This document shows positions 60,970 to 64,000 of a DNA stretch of 64,000 bases, piece by piece. Position 1 is the stretch's first letter; the number at the start of each line of letters is the position of its first letter. The stretch comes from Caldilineaceae bacterium (GTDB lineage: Bacteria; Chloroflexota; Anaerolineae; Caldilineales; Caldilineaceae): the NCBI GenBank assembly GCA_019637685.1, contig JAHBVF010000026.1, positions 1 through 64,000 on the forward strand, written 5' to 3'. The notes beneath the pieces are model-generated. The model did no database searches, was not told where the DNA came from, and was given only the letters and a program-made list of their open reading frames with translations. A program made the position numbers and the translations under genes.

Positions 60970-61240
60970 GCGTATTGCAGGCAATTCAAATCAGCCAAGG
61001 CAACCCGAAGAGAAATCTCCGGTCGGGGCGGGTGGCTGGTCTGCTGCAACTGCGGGCCGGGGAGCGCTGCTGGGCCGGAAGATTTTCCGGGCAAAGCAGC
61101 CGCCAAATGGCCATACGCAACTCGCAGCAACCGAATACCAGGGCTCCGGTGGGTTGCCGGGGGAAATTTTTCCGTTCCCCTCGTGCTGGTCAAACAGTGA
61201 ACTCGTTTGTGGCCTGAAAACAGGCACAACGAGTAGAGTA
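60970..61240 (-). ncRNA. Structured mtnA leader, candidate riboswitch
   Basis: Between about 61240 and the terminator, the minus strand holds several strong pairings: ACTCGTTGTGCCTG with CAGGCCACAAACGAGT (61201-61234), GGGGAA with TTTCCCC (61160-61180), and GCAACC with GGTTGC around ACCGG..CTGGT (61127-61160). The segment after TTTCCCC, CCGGCAACCC, recalls the GGCAACC of SAM-clan riboswitches, but the GGUGCUAA partner of SAM-I is not seen. The layout (aptamer-like folds, then terminator, then mtnA) is that of a riboswitch; the class is not settled. Confidence 0.5.
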
Positions 61241-61342
61241 GCACAGGTGGGGGGAGGTGTCAAAGTTTTGGCGGGAATCGCGCGGTATCTATCAAGTAGA
61301 ATGCTGATGAGCTGGAGTAGAGCGGAGCAAACTTTCTTATCC

Positions 61343-61512
61343 ACCTGAGTTCGGGATAAGAAATACAGCCTTCAAAGTCTCTCTTTTCGCTTGACCACGG
61401 CCACAAAACAGCATTTTCGGCATCAAAACAACACATTTTGAGATACTTGTTTGTCAAGCGTAGGGCGTTTTGAACTACAGACAGTCTTCTGTCACTTATC
61501 CCGAACTCAGGT
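61343..61512. mobile_element. MITE-like element with 18-bp perfect terminal inverted repeats
   Basis: ACCTGAGTTCGGGATAAG (61343-61360) and CTTATCCCGAACTCAGGT (61495-61512) are exact inverted repeats around a 134-base AT-rich interior without coding capacity. TTATCC occurs just outside the left end (61337-61342) and overlapping the right end (61512-61517), a possible target duplication. It lies between the mtnA leader and the helicase remnant. Confidence 0.75.
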
Positions 61513-61786
61513 TATCCGAACAGGGATGGCTCTGGGGTGATCTGAATTTGAGGAGGGGATGTGTATCCAACACCGCGCTCTGAATTTTTGAGATGTTGGC
61601 GGGAAGGATTTCGCAATGTGTTTGCCAGTCAAAAACGGGCGTTCTTGCACAGTGAGAATAGGATAATTAAACTTATCGAGAACACGGATAAAGTTCGTAC
61701 AAATGCAGGGCGTTTGCTTGCTGCGCCTGCTGGGTACGGCAAGCAACACACCTACCGAAATGGACGAAGTTCACTGGGCTTCTCTA
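61513..61786. other. Intergenic region (274 bp), nothing recognised
   Basis: Short open frames only (for example 61561-61854 on the plus strand), with no family features. The base composition is closer to AT-rich mobile DNA than to the window's core genes. Confidence 0.4.
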
Positions 61787-63222
61787 TTACACAAATGGAA
61801 TGCCATACCCGAAATACTCACTTTGTACCGACCGACTCACGTCCCATCTTTTAGTATATCCATAAGGCCGCTCACGTTGATTCACATACGTCAGGATAAG
61901 GCGTCTTTTTGCGCGGGATACACCCACAAAAAAAGCACAGCGGTTGGCGTCTTGATCGCCAAAAAAAATCTCGTTTTCAACTGCCATGAGGATGACTGAG
62001 TCGAATTCGAGACCTTTGCTCTTGTGGATAGTAAGAATCCGTACTGCCCGATCATCAGAAAACCGCTCAAGAGCCTTGGGTAAGTTAGGTTCAAGTTTGA
62101 GCAGATCTTCAATACATACCTTTGTGTCCTGGATGACTTCCTTAAGGCGCTCAAGCGACTCATAATCTGGTGAAAGCGCAACGAGGGTTTCGATGCCCAC
62201 TTGGTTCAAAAAGGCCTGTACCGATTCCCACCATCCTGAGAACGGCCCAAAAATCAGTTCAGTGATGGCGGCATCTTTCCTCTGTTGTTTGATCAAACGT
62301 TCAAGGTCCTGCCGCATGTTGGCCTGCATTTCGTCATCAGCGAAGGGAATCAATAGATTCATCAGCCGAACCCAGGCTTTAGACTCTCGCTTGCCATACA
62401 GGCAGGACAAATAGTCCACTGCCAATCGTGCAACAGGTTCCGTAGTGATATCCTGCATCTGCTGCTCATTGCGGAAAGGAATGCCCCGCGCTTTCAGCGC
62501 AGCCATGAGATGGTCGGCATACAGATCCAATTGCTTAGACACCAGGACTGCAATTTCTGAAAGTGGTACCAGTTCTATTTTGACCCATTCAGAAATCAAA
62601 TCTGCCAAGTGTTTCGCCTCTTTACGACTATCTTCAAAATGCCAAGTAAAAACCTCTCCATCCTCACCTATGATCTGTTCATCGGGCATGACTGATGCTG
62701 GGTCGAGGACGCGAATGATATCATTCTGCATACGCAATAAGCGTGGTTTTGAACGGAAGTTGCGGTACATATTGAGCGGTACCGCTTTGAAATCTGAAGC
62801 GAAGGCCTCGAAGATGCCATCAAGGGCTCCGGCCCAGCCCATAATTTTTTGCTTGGTATCACCAACCGCCGTGAGACGAACTGCAGTGCCCTGGAAGGCA
62901 ATCATTACGAGCTCATATTGCCGGTCGGTACAGTCTTGGAATTCGTCCAAAAAAAACATCGCTGTAGGTCTGTCGAACTGCATTTCTGGCAATAGCTGAT
63001 TTCTTGAGTATCCGGATTGCCAAGGGAACCAGATCGCTAAACTCAATCTGTTTTAGGGTGACCTTTCTGTCACCTATTTTATAGCCTACATCCAAGGCAT
63101 CATTGCCTGTCAAGAGTGGCCGAAATCGGTCAATGATGCGCTTGGCAAAGGCGTGAAAGGTGTAGCTATCGAAACGCGAGGCAAGGTCGGAGCCGCAACG
63201 ACGCAAAACCCGTTCTTTCAGA
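61787..63222 (-). pseudogene. UvrD/PcrA-like DNA helicase, N-terminally truncated and frameshifted
   Basis: The frame 63222-62950 reads NLKERVLRRCGSDL, RFDSYTFHAFAKRIIDRFRP (motif Ib region) and LAIRILKKSAIARNA. At about 62945 the reading shifts to the next frame, which continues FLDEFQDCTDRQYELV (motif II), AVGDTKQKIMGWAGA (III), ILTIHKSKGLEFDSVILMAV (V) and FFVGVSRAKRRLILTYVN (VI). The Walker A region and the first 150 residues or so are missing; the chain breaks just where a MITE-like element begins at 63228. The complete gene would have been a superfamily 1 helicase of about 600 residues. Two lesions make it non-functional. Confidence 0.85.
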
Positions 63223-63227
63223 TTTTT

Positions 63228-63422
63228 GCTATAGCAAAGTCACGTAGAAACCAGGAGTTTCATGGAAAATCTATAACGCCAAGAGGAAAAGGAGCAATAC
63301 CGCAAAGAACTCAGTCCCTCCTTGGCATCCCTGCGTCTTTGTGCCTAAGCGTTATAAATAGATCCTCTCACCTTTTATTGACTGATAAAAAACTCCTAGT
63401 TTCCATCAGGTTTTGCTATAGC
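63228..63422. mobile_element. MITE-like element interrupting the helicase
   Basis: GCTATAGCAAA..GAAAC.AGGAGTTT at the left end (63228-63260) faces its complement AAACTCC.AGTTTC..TTTTGCTATAGC at the right end (63389-63422). The interior has a further inverted TATAACGC/GCGTTATA pair and no coding capacity. GCTATAGC at each tip is itself a palindrome. The 100 bases beyond (63423-63522) show nothing else. Confidence 0.75.
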
Positions 63423-63522
63423 GATGTGTCTTTATACATTCTACGCAATCAACTGGTTTGGCAGCCATTAACGGTAATAGAGACCAGCAAGCAGCACACC
63501 AACTGCGTCTCGCATTAAGGAA

Positions 63523-64000
63523 GTGAGCGGCAGGGTGACGACTTGCACCTTCTTCCCCCACTACGAGGAGGAGCAGGTGACCGTCTGGCCCTACACGACA
63601 ACGGCGGTGAAGCACTACAGCTTCAACGGGATGCGTATCGCCATCAGCAAAGGCGGGGTGCTGAAGTACGTCCACGCCGACCACCTGACCAGCACCTCCG
63701 TGGAGACCGACGGCAACGGCGGCCAGAACGCCTCCCGCAGCTACTACGCCTACGGCGAAGTGCGGGCCAGCAGCGGAACCCTGCACACGGACCGGACGTA
63801 CACTGGGCAGAAGAGCGACGGGACGGGGCTGCTCTACTACAACGCCCGCTACTACGACCCGGCCCTGGGCACATTCCTCTCGCCGGATACGCTGGTGCCG
63901 GACGCGGGCGCGGTGGTGGATTACAACCGCTTTGCCTATGCACGCAACAATCCGCTGAAGTTTAGTGATCCCAGTGGGCACAGGCCTGACGATGGGTGCG
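63523..64000 (+). CDS. Rhs/YD-repeat core, 5'-truncated, runs off window
   Basis: From about 63523 the frame reads TTCTFFPHYEEEQVTVWPYT, VKHYSFNGMRIAISKGGVLK, YVHADHLTSTSVETDGNGGQ and the Rhs core YTGQKSDGTGLLYYNARYYD, PALGTFLSPDTLVPDAG, YNRFAYARNNPLKFSDPSGH. The chain then enters a variable tip at HRPDDGC and leaves the window. Rhs proteins are large secreted or wall-linked polymorphic toxins; here the N-terminal 1,000 residues or so are missing, since the open frame begins only at 63481. A GTG at 63523 has no ribosome binding site. It is either a displaced Rhs cassette ('orphan tip') or a remnant. Confidence 0.65.
   Translation, partial: MSGRVTTCTFFPHYEEEQVTVWPYTTTAVKHYSFNGMRIAISKGGVLKYVHADHLTSTSVETDGNGGQNASRSYYAYGEVRASSGTLHTDRTYTGQKSDGTGLLYYNARYYDPALGTFLSPDTLVPDAGAVVDYNRFAYARNNPLKFSDPSGHRPDDGC

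Noticed and set aside
61120-61180. SAM-I riboswitch in the mtnA leader
   Set aside because: GGCAACC is present but the P1 consensus, the AUGAA loop and GGUGCUAA are not. Kept only as an unassigned structured leader.

Overview
The window looks like chromosomal DNA of a GC-rich, non-pathogenic environmental bacterium. The gene repertoire fits Chloroflexota of the Anaerolineae/Caldilineae type: B12-binding radical SAM proteins, an orphan SpoVS, lipoproteins joining SH3 domains to proline/threonine-rich linkers and glycosidase-like domains, a DUF309 fusion, STAND ATPases and many long palindromes between genes. The taxon is an inference from gene content; there is no rRNA. No CRISPR array or prophage was seen.

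Layout. 1-4.4 kb is a decaying defence/regulatory island: a frameshifted antitoxin, an orphan HTH fragment, a frameshifted TIR-NACHT remnant, and a STAND regulator split into HTH/NB-ARC and TPR reading frames. 4.6-15 kb holds SpoVS, a B12 radical SAM protein, a sensor kinase, a small operon (ornithine-cyclodeaminase-like, double GNAT, beta-lactamase-like), a nucleotidyltransferase, a membrane protein and tRNA-Val. 15.5-19.2 kb has two paralogous SH3/glycosidase-like secreted proteins. 19.7-24.2 kb is a polar amino acid ABC operon (ATPase, two permeases, binding protein). 25.5-34 kb contains catabolic-type genes, a PLP aminotransferase, and a branched-chain amino acid transporter that appears broken by an Rhs fragment. 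34.3-38.2 kb is a peptide ABC transporter. 38.4-46.6 kb holds an RraA-like protein, an IS5-type insertion sequence, a probable selenoprotein, a Gfo/Idh oxidoreductase, XseB, a YuiD-like protein, a second B12 radical SAM protein, a CBS protein and three tRNAs. 46.8-53 kb encodes three large envelope proteins, one with a possible caspase-like dyad. 53-60.9 kb is an S-adenosylmethionine recycling region on the minus strand (mtnA, LOG, peptidase E, a GxxExxY protein, a PfkB kinase, a GNAT, ahcY, metK). 61-64 kb is again a decayed, element-rich region with two MITE-like elements, a broken UvrD-like helicase and an Rhs core running off the end.

The most notable observations are: (1) a complete redoxin reading frame at 40230-40703 with an in-frame TGA exactly at the first cysteine position of its CxxC motif, followed at once by a hairpin, which suggests a selenocysteine protein; (2) two copies of a nested-palindrome element, one in the leader of metK and one in the leader of ahcY; (3) a roughly 300-nt structured leader ending in an intrinsic terminator in front of mtnA; (4) many intergenic palindromes, some of which supply the last codons and the stop codon of neighbouring genes; and (5) a GxxExxY gene enclosed by inverted 33-nt repeats.

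Functionally, the 53-61 kb region handles the adenosine, homocysteine and methylthioribose that arise from SAM use. That would fit a cell with many radical SAM and methyltransferase reactions, two B12 radical SAM proteins being present in this window.
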